This document shows, piece after piece, positions 32,834-42,250 of a DNA stretch of 64,000 nt (positions within the stretch are counted from its first letter, which is position 1; the number at the start of each line of letters is the position of its first letter). The position numbers were made by a program, and so were the translations under genes. The stretch is from NCBI GenBank assembly GCA_963827545.1, contig CAWHBI010000001.1, forward strand, positions 1 through 64,000, in the 5' to 3' direction. Under the pieces are notes generated by a model, which was not told the DNA's origin, made no database searches, and was given only the letters and a program-made list of their open reading frames with translations. Origin of the DNA: AWTP1-13 sp963827545. Its GTDB lineage: Bacteria > Pseudomonadota > Alphaproteobacteria > Rhizobiales > Hyphomicrobiaceae.

Positions 32834-33739
32834 TCAACCGGTGCCGCGCGTCTTGGTCTCGCCGCGCCTGGCACGCTTCTCCAGGAACTCGATCATGGCA
32901 CCGGCCACGTCCGCGCCGCTCGCCTGCTCCATGCCCTCGATGCCCGGCGAGGAGTTCACCTCGATGACGACAGGCCCGCGATTGGAGCGCAGCATGTCGA
33001 CGCCGGCGACATTGAGCCCCAGCACCTCGGCCGAGCGGATCGCCGTTCTGCGCTCGTCCTCGGTGAGGGCGACGGCCTCCGCCTTGCCCCCGCGATGCAG
33101 ATTGGCGCGGAACTCGCCCATGCGGCAGGACCGCTTCATGCTGGCGACCACCTCGCCGCCCACCACCAGCGCGCGCAGGTCGACGCCGCCCGCCTCCTTG
33201 ATGTACTCCTGCACCAGGATGTTCATGTTGGCGGCACTGAACGCCTCGATGATCGATCTGGCGGAGGCAGCCGTCTCGGCCAGGATCACGCCCATGCCCT
33301 GCGTGCCTTCGAGCAGCTTGATGACGCAGGGCGTGCCACCCACCTCGTTGATCACGTCCTCCGCGCGGCGCGGCCCGTGTGCGAATGCGGTGACAGGCAG
33401 GCCGATGCCATCGCGTGCCAGGAGCTGCAGGGCCCGCAGCTTGTCGCGCGAGCGGCCAATGGCCACGCTCTCGTTGAGAGGGAAGACGCCCTGCACCTCG
33501 AACTGGCGCAGCACGGCAAGGCCATAATGCGTGATCGAAGCGCCGATGCGGGGAATGACGGCGTCGTACTGAGGCAGCAGGCGGCCGCCGTGCATGAGCG
33601 TGGGCCGGCTCGACGTGATGTTCATGTGCACGTGCAGCGTGTTGATCACATCGATCTCGTGCTTGCGCGCCCGCGCCGCCTCGACGATGCGCCGATGCGA
33701 ATAGAGGCTCGGATTGCGGGCGAGCATGACGAGCTTCAT
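32834..33739 (-). CDS. rimK: RimK-type ATP-grasp alpha-L-glutamate ligase
   Basis: Adds glutamate residues to a protein or peptide C-terminus; in enterobacteria the target is ribosomal protein S6. The 301 residues match RimK. The N-terminal MLARNPSLYSHRRIVEAA and PRIGASITHYGLAVLRQFE are typical; the ATP-grasp domain carries CVIKLLEGTQGMGVILAE, LVQEYIKEAGGVDLRALVV and the metal/ATP site VVIEVNSSPGIEGME. It starts at ATG 33739. A Pro/Asn/Glu metal cluster at the end is intact. The partner peptide-tailoring genes seen in some operons are absent, so an S6 role is only the default. Confidence 0.93.
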   Translation of the reverse strand: MKLVMLARNPSLYSHRRIVEAARARKHEIDVINTLHVHMNITSSRPTLMHGGRLLPQYDAVIPRIGASITHYGLAVLRQFEVQGVFPLNESVAIGRSRDKLRALQLLARDGIGLPVTAFAHGPRRAEDVINEVGGTPCVIKLLEGTQGMGVILAETAASARSIIEAFSAANMNILVQEYIKEAGGVDLRALVVGGEVVASMKRSCRMGEFRANLHRGGKAEAVALTEDERRTAIRSAEVLGLNVAGVDMLRSNRGPVVIEVNSSPGIEGMEQASGADVAGAMIEFLEKRARRGETKTRGTG

Positions 33740-33921
33740 GAGGTCTCCGGCAGGGTCTCCGGACCGCCCCCTGTCAAAGGCCGCGAAAGGCCGGAATGGT
33801 CAACATGGCAGCTTTGGCTGCCGCCTTCTGATAGTCCATCCCTGCCCCGGCGGCAAAGCCCCGCGCGCCAGGCATCAACAGGCTCACTTGCCAAGAATTT
33901 GAATTGTTTCCGAATATTGCC

Positions 33922-34140
33922 CTAGTTCTGGGGGAGCGCGTACTCGCTCTGCGATGTTGGCCCCACTGTGGCACCGTCGGGCTCGATGCTGGCATAGAAC
34001 AGCCAGGCGCCCAGCATGGTCGCGACGAGGAGTATCAGAAGTCCCAAAGCGGCCCGGCGCAGCGCCCAGCCGAGCGTGGCCAGTTGGGGCTCGGGCTGCG
34101 GCTCGAGAGACAGACCTGGAACGCTCGTTGGTGCAGACAT
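33922..34140 (-). CDS. Small single-pass membrane protein
   Basis: A 72-residue protein; ATG 34140 has GGGGGAGG upstream. A proline-rich cytoplasmic start (SVPGLSLEPQPEPQ) is followed by a transmembrane helix LGLLILLVATMLGAWLFYAS (about 33-52) and a short polar periplasmic tail. No known domain. It lies between rimK and the BT1 carrier on the same strand, with about 180-270 bases on each side, so it is probably transcribed alone. Confidence 0.65.
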   Translation of the reverse strand: MSAPTSVPGLSLEPQPEPQLATLGWALRRAALGLLILLVATMLGAWLFYASIEPDGATVGPTSQSEYALPQN

Positions 34141-34411
34141 CGGCCAAATCCTCCCCCTCGATACGCAATAACGGCGCTCAGAATTGCGGGCCCGTGCCGG
34201 TCGCGCCAAGAAAAAGGCGCGCACAATGAGACGCCCGCGCCAGCTTCCTTGTAACGCTTCGTGATCGAGTTTCCCGTCGACGCCGCCCCTCGAGACGCCC
34301 AGGCCATGATTGGTCCGAGGAGGTGGGCAACGTCAAGGCGGCGCTGCAGCGCCGGCGCACGCTCGCCGCATCTGTGGCTCGGAAGCGACATAAGAGCGGA
34401 TGGGCCGCGAT

Positions 34412-35903
34412 CTATCGCACGCGCCGGCCGAATATGGAGATTGCGGCCATTGGCAGCAGGAACGCGATGATGACGGCTGTGACGACCAATGCCGGCAGGT
34501 TGCCATAGGACCCGCGGTTCACCTCGAAAATCAGGTTGAGGTACTTGGTCAGCAACCCTCCCGCCACCAGCGCCAGGTTCATCAGCGAGGCCATCAGCGC
34601 GAACCAGGTGGCCCGGTGGCCCGCGGGCGCGTAGATGGCCACGAGCGTAAGCAGCGGGATCATGCTGAGCTGCGCGAAGGGCGATGTGGCCACCGTGCCG
34701 AACAAGGCGATGCTGCGCGCGCCAATGCCGAAGAGTTGCTCTGTCACCTGGTGCAATTGGAACACCAGCAGCAGAGACGGCAGCGACAGGATGGTGCCGA
34801 GAATGGTGATCCACAACAGCACCTGGGCCACAGGCTTGCGCGTCACCACATCGGAGAGCATCCAGAGGGTGACGATGGCGACCCCGGAGCCGATCTGCGC
34901 CAGCACCCCGAAGAAGGCCTCGTCGAAGCCCAGCACGTCGATCAGGAACCAGGTGTAGCCGTCGCCGACGCCGGGCACCGCGCGGAAGGCGAAGATGATG
35001 ATGACCGCATACGTGATGCGCATGCGCGTGGCATGGTCGATGTCGTGCGTCACCCTGGTCAGCATCCAGATTACTACTGCCATCGACACGACGAAGATGA
35101 TCTCCTGTCCGTAGTCGATGCCGCTGACGGCAAGCAGCATGACCACGGCGCCGAAGGCGAGCCCGCCGCCGAGGATGCGCCAGTCGATCGGGCGGCGCTC
35201 GCTGGTCTCGAGCCGCACGAGCAGCGCGCCGGACATCGAGATCACCGGCACGATCAGTCCCAGCAGGAAAACCTTGTCGTAGGAGAGGTACTGCGCCAGC
35301 AGGCCGGAAAGGCCGGCCACGGAGAAGATGCCGAATGACAGGGCCAGGCGCCCCAGCACCTGCACCATGCCGAGGTCGTGGTCGATCTCCTGCTTCAGGC
35401 GCGGGCTGCCGTCGGGGTTGTGGCGCGGGACCACCTCCGTGCTCATGGCATCGGCGACGACGTCCTGCACGACTGTGCCAGTGACAACAAGCAGCGAAGC
35501 GATGACATAGAGCTGGTCGGCCGGCAGGAACGTGATCCATTGCCCGGCGGCGCCAGCCAGCAGCACGAAGCCGGCAGCGATCAGGCTGGCACCGACGAAC
35601 ACGTACACGCGACGCTGCGAGCCGAGCAGCGGCACGGTGTCGACCAGCTCGCCGAACACCATCTTGATGGTCCATGGCAGGGAGAACCAGACGGAGAGCG
35701 CGGCCAGCTCGGCGGGCGACCACGTGAGGGATTTCCGGATCCAGAAAGTCTGCAGCAACGCCCACCAGCCCCGTCGCGCCGTAGGCGAAATAGACCATCA
35801 GCAGCGGGAGATACGAGAGCCGCATGGCACGGATCGGCGCCAGCAGCGCCTTCTCGATCTGTTGCCTCCAGTACGAGGCGCGTGCGGGCTGGGTGGCATC
35901 CAT
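34412..35903 (-). pseudogene. BT1/folate-biopterin-type MFS transporter, one frameshift
   Basis: A polytopic carrier of 496 residues if repaired. It starts at ATG 35903 after GGAAAG. The N-terminus ends in YFAYGATGLVG; one surplus base near 35758 then shifts the frame, and the expected LLQTFWIRKSLTWSPAELAA continues in the next frame to 34412. The segment SLPWTIKMVFGELVDTVPLL with GSQRRVYVFVG is the BT1 signature, as is DVVADAMSTEVVPR. Twelve or so helices are present. Relatives in bacteria have unknown substrates. The rest of the frame is long and intact, so an error or very recent mutation is likely. Confidence 0.78.
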
Positions 35904-36094
35904 GGCGGGCGCTTTCCGCTGATATGCTTAGCGCTCGACCATGCAGGGCGGACATAGACACGGCAAGGGATCAATTGGAGCCGTTGCAAACAGCTCCGGG
36001 AATCAGCAATCTCTGCACCTCGCCAACATTGTAAGCGTCGGCAGGAGGCTGTGGTCAGGCGGCCTTTGCGCGCACGTTTCGGTGGATGCGCGAG

Positions 36095-36910
36095 CTACGA
36101 GCACCAAGCGGAAACCGCTCGAGCAGGGCGGTCCATGCGCGAATGCAAGACGCTATTGCTCTCACATCCAAGACGCCCTCGAATCTTGCTCACGGCTACC
36201 CGGAGCTTGTCGGAACTTGCCACACGGTGGGCTCTTACCTTCTTCGGATGGAAGGCGCTGTCATGTGCGTTCAGGTCCTCGTACTGACCACGTACATCGT
36301 GCGCGGTTTCGAAGGAAGCAACCTTGCCTTTCAAATCTTGGTCCAGCCTCGCGACGGAGAGCAGACTGCTATCAACGTTGGGGCCAAAGCGCTCTAGGAC
36401 AGCCAGCGCCTGTTTCAAAGCAGCGGGTGGGTCATCAGGATAAATCTTCCCTGCGCGCTCGATGATCTCTGAGATTTCGGGAGTTTCCCGCTTCGACTCT
36501 GACCCTGCAGGCATGAGCGCGGCCAATTGCAAGCGCAGATCCGAGTTCTCGAGCGAAAGCTTGTCTGCAACCCTCGCAAGCTCCACTGCTCGGGCGAGCT
36601 TCGCCGCCAGCTCTTGCGGGTCCGCGGTGTGCAATTGCTGCTCTTGTCGCAGACTTTCCAGAAGTGGTTTCAATGCAGGAACGCTCGCTTGCAACCCGTC
36701 ATACGCTGTTCGGGCGGAGTGCGCTTGCTCCTCTACTTGGACCAGTCGTGCGACGAGTACCAACAAGAGGAGGAAGAGCACAAAGATCAAAACCTCAGGC
36801 AGGGAGAGTCCTAGGGCAATGCCACGTCCATACCTGCGCCTGACCGTTGTTGCATTCCGCTGGGTTCGGCCATCGAGGTTCAAATTATTCAGGACAGTGG
36901 TCCGCAACAT
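36095..36910 (-). CDS. Membrane-anchored coiled-coil protein of unknown function
   Basis: A 271-residue protein starting at ATG 36910 with AAAGGCGAG upstream. After a basic segment (RRRYGRGIALGLSLPEV) comes one transmembrane helix (about 38-57) and then a helical, heptad-like region to about residue 135 (EEQAHSARTAYDGL, KLARAVELARVADKLSLEN). The rest lacks similarity that I recognise. The GRGIALGLSLPEVLIFVLF start recurs in rhizobial proteins with longer conserved C-terminal domains, so this copy may be truncated. The surrounding 1.2 kb is visibly less GC-rich than its neighbours, hinting at transfer. Confidence 0.6.
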   Translation of the reverse strand: MLRTTVLNNLNLDGRTQRNATTVRRRYGRGIALGLSLPEVLIFVLFLLLLVLVARLVQVEEQAHSARTAYDGLQASVPALKPLLESLRQEQQLHTADPQELAAKLARAVELARVADKLSLENSDLRLQLAALMPAGSESKRETPEISEIIERAGKIYPDDPPAALKQALAVLERFGPNVDSSLLSVARLDQDLKGKVASFETAHDVRGQYEDLNAHDSAFHPKKVRAHRVASSDKLRVAVSKIRGRLGCESNSVLHSRMDRPARAVSAWCS

Positions 36911-37333
36911 GCGCTCGCCTTTGATTGAGGGCGACCCGCCTCGTGGCATAACAGATCCAATCGCCATGCTGTGCCCGCTTTCTTACAAGCAAGTCGCAAC
37001 GCTTCCGAAGCGTCATGCAATGGCCGAAACGAATGAAGATGCGGTCGGCTCGCGCCTTGCCATTTGACCATCTTTTTATTCAAATTTTCGCGCTGGCCAT
37101 CACACGACAGACGCAACGAACTGGACCTCGCCCTAGGCGTCTCCCCAGCCTCCGCGTCGCCGCAGTCCCGGTCACTCTATCCTTCGAGGCTTTCCCGAGC
37201 CTTTAGGGGTTGGGATTAACTATTTGAAAGAAAGAAAGAAAATAGAGCGATCGGCATTGCGGGGGCAACTGCACGTCCTGGTCGCAGCTGCCCCCGTGCT
37301 CCGCCCGGCCGTGGTGCAGGCGCGCGTCCACAA
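36911..37333. other. Low-GC intergenic region with a GAAA tract
   Basis: About 420 bases with several AT-rich stretches, carrying the promoter of the leftward coiled-coil gene. At 37226-37242 there is GAAA repeated four times plus an A, a simple tetranucleotide repeat on the + strand. No gene is seen. Confidence 0.45.
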
Positions 37334-37513
37334 ATGCCAGGGCGAATCCATCGGCTAGCCTTCCGGCTCGAGGACAATCCGACGACCATTGCAATGCTGC
37401 AAAGCTGCGCCTCGGATGCCGCAGCGGCCTACGCGGCCAGCAATGGCGCGGCCCTGATCCAGGCTTTCGAATCGATCGGACGCGAGATCGCCAGGCTGCG
37501 CGTCGCCGGCTGA
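37334..37513 (+). CDS. Possible 59-residue protein
   Basis: A frame from ATG 37334 reads MPGRIHRLAFRLEDNPTT, then a helical segment with SDAAAAYAASNGAALIQAFE and SIGREIARLRVAG. Codons favour G/C in third position as in real genes here, but no ribosome site is visible. It would lie upstream of cpaC in the same direction. A longer leftward frame overlaps it; the + strand translation looks more natural. Confidence 0.35.
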   Translation: MPGRIHRLAFRLEDNPTTIAMLQSCASDAAAAYAASNGAALIQAFESIGREIARLRVAG

Positions 37514-37868
37514 GCGCAAGGGGCCTCCCTGGCACCGACGGTGCACCCGGCGCGCAATTGCGCACAGCAATTCGGTCCGGCGGCCGCTGCGTCGGCCAAG
37601 GCCGACGCGAGTTGGTCCCGCCACATGGCGGTATTCCCCAGGCCGGGCACGAGCCGAGCTGGCAGGCCGAGGCGTCGCCCTGCCGCGCATAACATGACGC
37701 CAACCTGTTGAACGCCTGTGGAAAGGCCGAGCTTGGCCGGTGCCGCATTTGGCGATTGGCCCCCGATTGCCGCAAGACTGGGCCCGGGGTCGCATCTTGC
37801 GTGCGTGTGGGGCCACGCGTCCGGCATGTCTTGGCCGGGTGGGCGGCAAGCAGCGGGGTCAGTGGGTC
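37514..37868. other. Intergenic region upstream of cpaC
   Basis: About 350 bases before the pilus secretin gene. The cpaA/cpaB genes that normally precede cpaC are not here. Small inverted repeats are present, but none is terminator-like. It presumably holds the cpaC promoter; no gene is supported. Confidence 0.4.
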
Positions 37869-39386
37869 ATGTCGATGTCGCGAGGCGGCCGCGCCGCAAG
37901 GCGCGCTCTGTTGGCCGCGCTGTCGCTGGCGTGTGGCCTCGGCGGGGGGACGCCAGAGGCGCTTGCGCAGGTGGCGCGGCGCGAGGCCGCCCTGCCGAGC
38001 GATCCAGACCACCGTTCGCATCTGGTTGTCCCGCCGCTCACCCGCTTCCCCATCACCCGCAAGGTCACGATCGGCCTCGACAAGTCGATGCTGGTCGAGA
38101 TGCCCGTCGATCTCAAGGACGTGCTCGTTTCCAACCCGCAGGTCGTCGATGCGGTGGTGCAGTCCTCGCGCCAGGTCTACCTGCTGGCCAAGGATGTGGG
38201 CGATGCCAACGCGTTCTTCATGTCGGCTGACGGTCACAGGCTCGTGTTCCTCGAGATCACGGTCGTGCGCGACCTGACCCCGCTCAATGATGCGCTGAAC
38301 CGCCTGCTGCCGGGATCGCGCATCAAGGTCGAGGCCGTCGGCGACAATGTCGTGCTGACGGGCAGCGTCATCAATCCGATCAACTCCAACCGTGCCGGCG
38401 AGCTTGCCACCCGCTATGCCAAGAAGAAGGACAGCGTCGTCAATATGCTGAGCGTTGCCGCCAAGGAGCAGGTGCTGCTCAAGGTGCAGGTGGCGGAGAT
38501 GCAGCGCGACGCCATCCGGCGGCTCGGGGTCAATGTGCCGGAAGCGGTGCTCAACTCGCGCAACGTCACCTTCGCCCAGGTCATCAAGAACGCCTTTCCG
38601 GTTACCACCGCGGCGGTGCCGCAAGCCATGCCCGGGACGCTGCCCTTCGTATTCGCGGGCGCCGCCGCGCAGGCCGCCTGGAGCAACAACGGGCAGAGCG
38701 TCACGGCGCTGGTCGAGGCGCTGGAACGGGCGGGGCTGATCCGCACCCTGGCGGAGCCCAACCTCACCGCCATTTCCGGCGAGACGGCGAAGTTTCTGGC
38801 CGGCGGCCAGTTCCCGATTCCCGTCCAGAGCCAGGAGCGGCAGGTCACGATCGAATGGAAGTCGTTCGGCGTCGATGTCTCGTTCACGCCCGTGGTGATG
38901 AGCGAGGGCCGCATGAGCCTGAAAATCGCGGCCGAGGTGAGCGAGCTGACGAGCGACGGCGCCGTGACCCTCAACGAGATCTCGATTCCCGCACTCAAGG
39001 TCCGCCGCGCCGAGACCACGCTCGAGCTGCCGAGCGGCGGCACGCTGGCGATGGCCGGCCTGCTGTCGGACGAGACGCGCCAGAGCGTGGAAGGGGTGCC
39101 GGGCGTCAAGGACGTTCCCGTGCTGGGCGCGCTGTTTCGCAGCAATGATTACCGCCGGCGCGAGAGCGAGCTCGTGATCCTGGTCACGCCCTACCTCGCC
39201 ACCCACGCGCCGAAGTCCGAGTTCGCGCGGCCCGACGGCGGCTACGCGCCCTCGAGCACGCTGCGCGAGCTGTTCCTCGGCCATGTCAACCGCACCTACG
39301 GGCCTCCCGGCTTCACGCCGCGCGGGCGCTACGAAGGCGATTTCGGGTTCATCGTCGACTATCCGGACGGGGGATTGAAGCCATGA
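37869..39386 (+). CDS. cpaC: CpaC, outer-membrane secretin of Tad/Flp pili
   Basis: Forms the outer-membrane pore through which Flp-type pili are extruded. The protein has 505 residues; ATG 37869 precedes a signal peptide (ALLAALSLACGLGGGTPEALAQ split at the AxA site). The N-terminal pilotin-like domain (KSMLVEMPVDLKDVLVSNP) and a BON-like segment (NRLLPGSRIKVEAVGDNVVL, GSVINPINSNRAGELA) precede the secretin core, with KVQVAEMQRDAIRRLGVNV and the family signature GVPGVKDVPVLGALFRS. It overlaps cpaD by 4 bases. The other Tad genes are missing nearby. Confidence 0.93.
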   Translation: MSMSRGGRAARRALLAALSLACGLGGGTPEALAQVARREAALPSDPDHRSHLVVPPLTRFPITRKVTIGLDKSMLVEMPVDLKDVLVSNPQVVDAVVQSSRQVYLLAKDVGDANAFFMSADGHRLVFLEITVVRDLTPLNDALNRLLPGSRIKVEAVGDNVVLTGSVINPINSNRAGELATRYAKKKDSVVNMLSVAAKEQVLLKVQVAEMQRDAIRRLGVNVPEAVLNSRNVTFAQVIKNAFPVTTAAVPQAMPGTLPFVFAGAAAQAAWSNNGQSVTALVEALERAGLIRTLAEPNLTAISGETAKFLAGGQFPIPVQSQERQVTIEWKSFGVDVSFTPVVMSEGRMSLKIAAEVSELTSDGAVTLNEISIPALKVRRAETTLELPSGGTLAMAGLLSDETRQSVEGVPGVKDVPVLGALFRSNDYRRRESELVILVTPYLATHAPKSEFARPDGGYAPSSTLRELFLGHVNRTYGPPGFTPRGRYEGDFGFIVDYPDGGLKP

Positions 39387-40114
39387 CGCGCGCAAAGCAG
39401 CGGGCCGACAGCGGTATCAGCGCGAGCGTAAGGCGGTGCATCCTCGCCCTCGCCGGATCATGCGCGGTGCTGCTGGGGGCGTGCGAGGAGCAGCGCCGGC
39501 GCGAGGATGCCATCGCCGTCGGGCTGACCAATCCCGAGCTGCGGCATCCCATCGGCTTTGCCGATCACCGCGAGAGCCTGGATGTGGAGGTGCCCGTCGG
39601 CGCCGACGGCCTGAGCCCCAACCAGCACATCGACGTTTTTCGCTTCCTCGAGCGCTACCGGCGCGAAGCCAACAGCCGGCTGGTGATCCTGGCGCCGGCC
39701 GCGCCGCGCGATCCGGCATCGATCGCCCAGTCGCTGCAGGGCATCCAGCGTCACGTGGTGGAGGCGGGCATCGACTATCGGATTGCGCGCGGGCCGCGGC
39801 AGTCCGGCGCGGGCGTGCCGACCATTCGCATCGCCTACCGGCGTCCAGTGGCGGTGCCGCCGCCGTGCGACCAGTGGGGCGAGAACGTCGGCCGCAATGA
39901 AGCGCGCGTGCCCTATCCCAACTTCGGCTGCGCCACGCAGCGCAACACCGCCGTGATGGTCGACAACGCCCGCGATCTGCAGCGGCCGCAGGACGAGAAT
40001 CCCCGTTCGAGCGAGCGGCGCAGCGTCACGTGGTCGGGCTATGTCGGCGCCGCCGGCGGAGGCAAAGGCGATGGCGGCGACGCCAGCAAGGCCGCGCCGG
40101 CCATGAAGAAGTGA
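39383..40114 (+). CDS. cpaD: CpaD, Tad/Flp pilus lipoprotein
   Basis: An outer-membrane lipoprotein thought to act as pilotin or partner of the CpaC secretin. The protein has 243 residues; its start overlaps the cpaC stop (ATGA). The lipobox LLGAC (Cys34) ends a short signal peptide. The CpaD domain reads ELRHPIGFADHRESLDVEVP, FLERYRREANSRLVILAP and IRIAYRRPVAVPPPCDQWGE, followed by YPNFGCATQRNTAVMVDNAR, where the paired cysteines are conserved. The C-terminal tail is glycine/alanine-rich. A convergent tadD-like gene follows. Confidence 0.92.
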   Translation: MTRAKQRADSGISASVRRCILALAGSCAVLLGACEEQRRREDAIAVGLTNPELRHPIGFADHRESLDVEVPVGADGLSPNQHIDVFRFLERYRREANSRLVILAPAAPRDPASIAQSLQGIQRHVVEAGIDYRIARGPRQSGAGVPTIRIAYRRPVAVPPPCDQWGENVGRNEARVPYPNFGCATQRNTAVMVDNARDLQRPQDENPRSSERRSVTWSGYVGAAGGGKGDGGDASKAAPAMKK

Positions 40115-40128
40115 CGATCCGACACTCC

Positions 40129-40196
40129 ACCCGTCATCCCGGCCAAGCGATTGGCCGAGGCCGATGCCGGGATAGGTTCATCAGGGTGACGGTATG
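40129..40196. repeat. Family E repeat (CCGTCATCCCGG type), copy 1
   Basis: CCCGTCATCCCGGCC...GGCCGATGCCGGGA...GGGTGACGG, an imperfect dyad between the convergent cpaD and tadD-like genes. Related to 43881-44008. Possible bidirectional terminator. Confidence 0.7.
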
Positions 40197-40209
40197 AGAG
40201 CGGCCCCGC

Positions 40210-41066
40210 CTATTTCCCGGCTGGCGCTGGCCCGCCGAGCTGGTAGGTCGGCTGCGGCAGGGCAGCGTTCGCGTTGCGCTCGGCGTCGGTCTTGCTGGCC
40301 GGCGCCATGGCCGCAGCGCGTGCCTCCGCGAGCGTCTTGAGATAGGCGATGTTGTCGCTCGCCGTGTCCGCCGGCAGAGCGGCGGCTGCCGCCGTGCGTG
40401 CCTGGTCGTACTTGCCGCCAAGCCCGAGCACCAGCGCCAGGTTCTGCTGCACCGTGACGCTTTCCGGCACCGCCTTGGCTGCCGCCGCCTTGCGCAGCAG
40501 CTTCTCCGCCTCGAGGCCTTGCCGCTCAGCGCGTAGGAGAGGGCGAGGTTGTTGAGGATGCTCGGGTGATCGGGCGCCAGCGCCAGCGCCTTGGCAAACT
40601 GCGCCTGTGCTTCCGGCTGCTTGCCCCGGCTGGCCAGCGCGGCACCGAGAGCCGAATGCAGCCGCCAGTCGGGCGCCTTGGGGTCGTGCGCCGCACGCAG
40701 CAGCGTTTCGGCCTTGGCCGGATCGCCCAGCTCGAGCGTCATGAGGCCGCGCTCCAGCAGCAGCCGCCGGTCGCCGGGTTTGCCCTTGGCCGCGGCGTCG
40801 AGCACGGCGAGGGCGTTGGCCTTGGCGCCGGCCGCGCGCAGTGCCTTGGCATAGGCGAGAGCGGCCGCGGCATCGGCCGGGTTGGCTTTGTGGGCGGCGG
40901 CGAGTGGCGCGAGACCGAGGGACGCGCTTGCGTTTTTCGGGGCGGCGGCCGGCGGCGCAAGCGCGCCGGGGATCGGCGGGGCCGACGGGTCGGCGCAGGC
41001 GCCGAGCACGAGCACCGCTGCCAAGCTTGATGACAGCTGCAACGTCTTCAATGGCTTGAGCGACAT
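40210..41066 (-). pseudogene. TadD-like tetratricopeptide lipoprotein, one frameshift
   Basis: A TPR protein (285 residues if repaired) of the TadD type needed for Flp pilus assembly. It starts at ATG 41066 after GGAGGGG. The lipobox LVLGAC lies at the end of the signal peptide (SSSLAAVLVLGAC). TPR-like helices follow: ALAYAKALRAAGAKANALAV, GLMTLELGDPAKAETLLRAA, LGAALASRGKQPEAQAQFAK. Near 40522 one base is missing: NNLALSYALSGKA continues as LEAEKLLRKAAAAKAVPESV in another frame, ending at 40210. It is convergent with cpaD. Confidence 0.8.
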
Positions 41067-41427
41067 CCCCAACCCCTCCACGACCGCGCACCACTGACAG
41101 GAACGGGCATCCGTCGTAGACAGATTCGCTGCCGCGCCGCTGCGGCCACGGCCTCTCTCCCCGTTATCCCCAAGGTGTGGCGGCGCCTGCGGTTGGCAGG
41201 GGTCTGACCCTCGCGCCCACCAATCGTGGCAACGCGGAGAAGGGGTCGTGAGCCCTCGCACAGACCGATCACTCCGGTCAACTAGGCTGGAGACGATCGG
41301 ACTGCAGCCCTCCTGCACCTGAGCGCGTGGCGCAATAAGGCGACCGCCGCATTCCGCCGCTCTGGGCAACGGTCGCGGTCGGCGCAATGCGCTGCCGCGT
41401 ATCGCGCCCTACGCAAGTCCGCACCTC
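41067..41427. other. Intergenic region with a degenerate family C repeat
   Basis: 361 bases between the tadD-like start and the end of the SnoaL-like gene. At about 41198-41260 it contains GGGGTCTGACCCTCGCG and a weaker AGGGGTCGTGAGCCC counterpart, a worn copy of the GGTCAGACC family. Otherwise nothing is recognised except the presumed tadD promoter. Confidence 0.5.
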
Positions 41428-41889
41428 TTACAGATGCGCCTTCCACTCCGGCCGCGCCTTCAAGGCGCCGGCGTACTTGAGGCCGATCTTGCGCAGCCGC
41501 TCGGGCTCGAACTCCTGCTGCGCCAGCGCCATGCCGCGGTCGAAAACCTCCGAATAGCGACTGATGCGGTCGCCCTCCAGATCGAAGCGGCCGATGCCGT
41601 CGAACATCACGCGCGCGCCCTTGGCCTCGGGTCGGCGGGAATCGAAACTGAACCGGTAGCTGGCGTAGCCCACATTGCCGGTGCGCACGGGATCGAGGAA
41701 CTCCCAGCGGAAATTGCGGCCGCCCTCGGCGAAGTGCGCCAGCATGGCCTTGATCGCCTCGCGCCCGGTGCTGGGGCCGAAGAAGTAGTCGTCGTAGGTG
41801 CCGTCGGCCGTGAACAGGTCGGCCAGCGCCTCGCCGTTGCCGGACGCCGCCGCGGCGGCGAAGCGCGTCACCAGCTCGCTGAACTCCAT
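41428..41889 (-). CDS. SnoaL/NTF2-like protein
   Basis: A small cone-shaped alpha+beta protein of 153 residues, starting at ATG 41889 after GAGGAAG. The NTF2-like fold is visible: MEFSELVTRFAAAAASGNGE, LADLFTADGTYDDYFFG, GREAIKAMLAHFAEGGRNFR, and the strand pair VMFDGIGRFDLEGDRISRYS. Such proteins bind or isomerise small hydrophobic ligands, or serve as limonene-epoxide-hydrolase-like enzymes; no specific catalytic set can be assigned. It is divergent from the DUF1272 gene. Confidence 0.82.
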   Translation of the reverse strand: MEFSELVTRFAAAAASGNGEALADLFTADGTYDDYFFGPSTGREAIKAMLAHFAEGGRNFRWEFLDPVRTGNVGYASYRFSFDSRRPEAKGARVMFDGIGRFDLEGDRISRYSEVFDRGMALAQQEFEPERLRKIGLKYAGALKARPEWKAHL

Positions 41890-41984
41890 GTGACTTCCTC
41901 CTCGTGTCTGTTGCGGCAACAATAGCCGCGGGCACGCCGACCTGCCATGGTGGCGGTAGTGCCGACCAGCCGGGAGACAGACCG

Positions 41985-42239
41985 ATGCTCGAGCTCAGAC
42001 CCAACTGCGAGTGCTGCGACAAAGACCTGCCGCCCGAGGCGGCCGACGCGCTCATCTGCACGTTCGAATGCACCTTCTGCATCGACTGCGCGGCCAACCG
42101 CTTGCCCGGCGGCCGCTGTCCCAACTGCGGCGGCGAGCTGGTGCGCCGCCCGGTGCGGCCCGCGCCGATGCTCGCCAAATATCCGGCCTCGACCAAGCGC
42201 GTGACGAAGCCGCATGCGGGCTGCAGCAAGGCGGCCTGA
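41985..42239 (+). CDS. DUF1272 zinc-ribbon-like protein
   Basis: An 84-residue protein with the DUF1272 cysteine pattern: NCECCDKDLPPEA, CTFECTFCIDCA and CPNCGGELVRRP, probably two bound zinc ions. ATG 41985 has GGGAGA upstream; the longer frame has no similarity. The C-terminus PHAGCSKAA carries one more cysteine. Function unknown; the fold suggests protein or nucleic-acid binding. It is convergent with the RidA-like gene, 11 bases between stops. Confidence 0.88.
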   Translation: MLELRPNCECCDKDLPPEAADALICTFECTFCIDCAANRLPGGRCPNCGGELVRRPVRPAPMLAKYPASTKRVTKPHAGCSKAA

Positions 42240-42250
42240 GCCGGCCGGCC

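Noticed and set aside
37429..37827. 132-codon minus-strand frame upstream of cpaC
   Set aside because: Rich in Ala/Cys/Arg with no ribosome site; the overlapping short plus-strand frame looks more natural, though neither is certain.
37203..39395. 730-codon open frame on the minus strand
   Set aside because: Shadow of cpaC on the other strand; no signal, domain or ribosome site.
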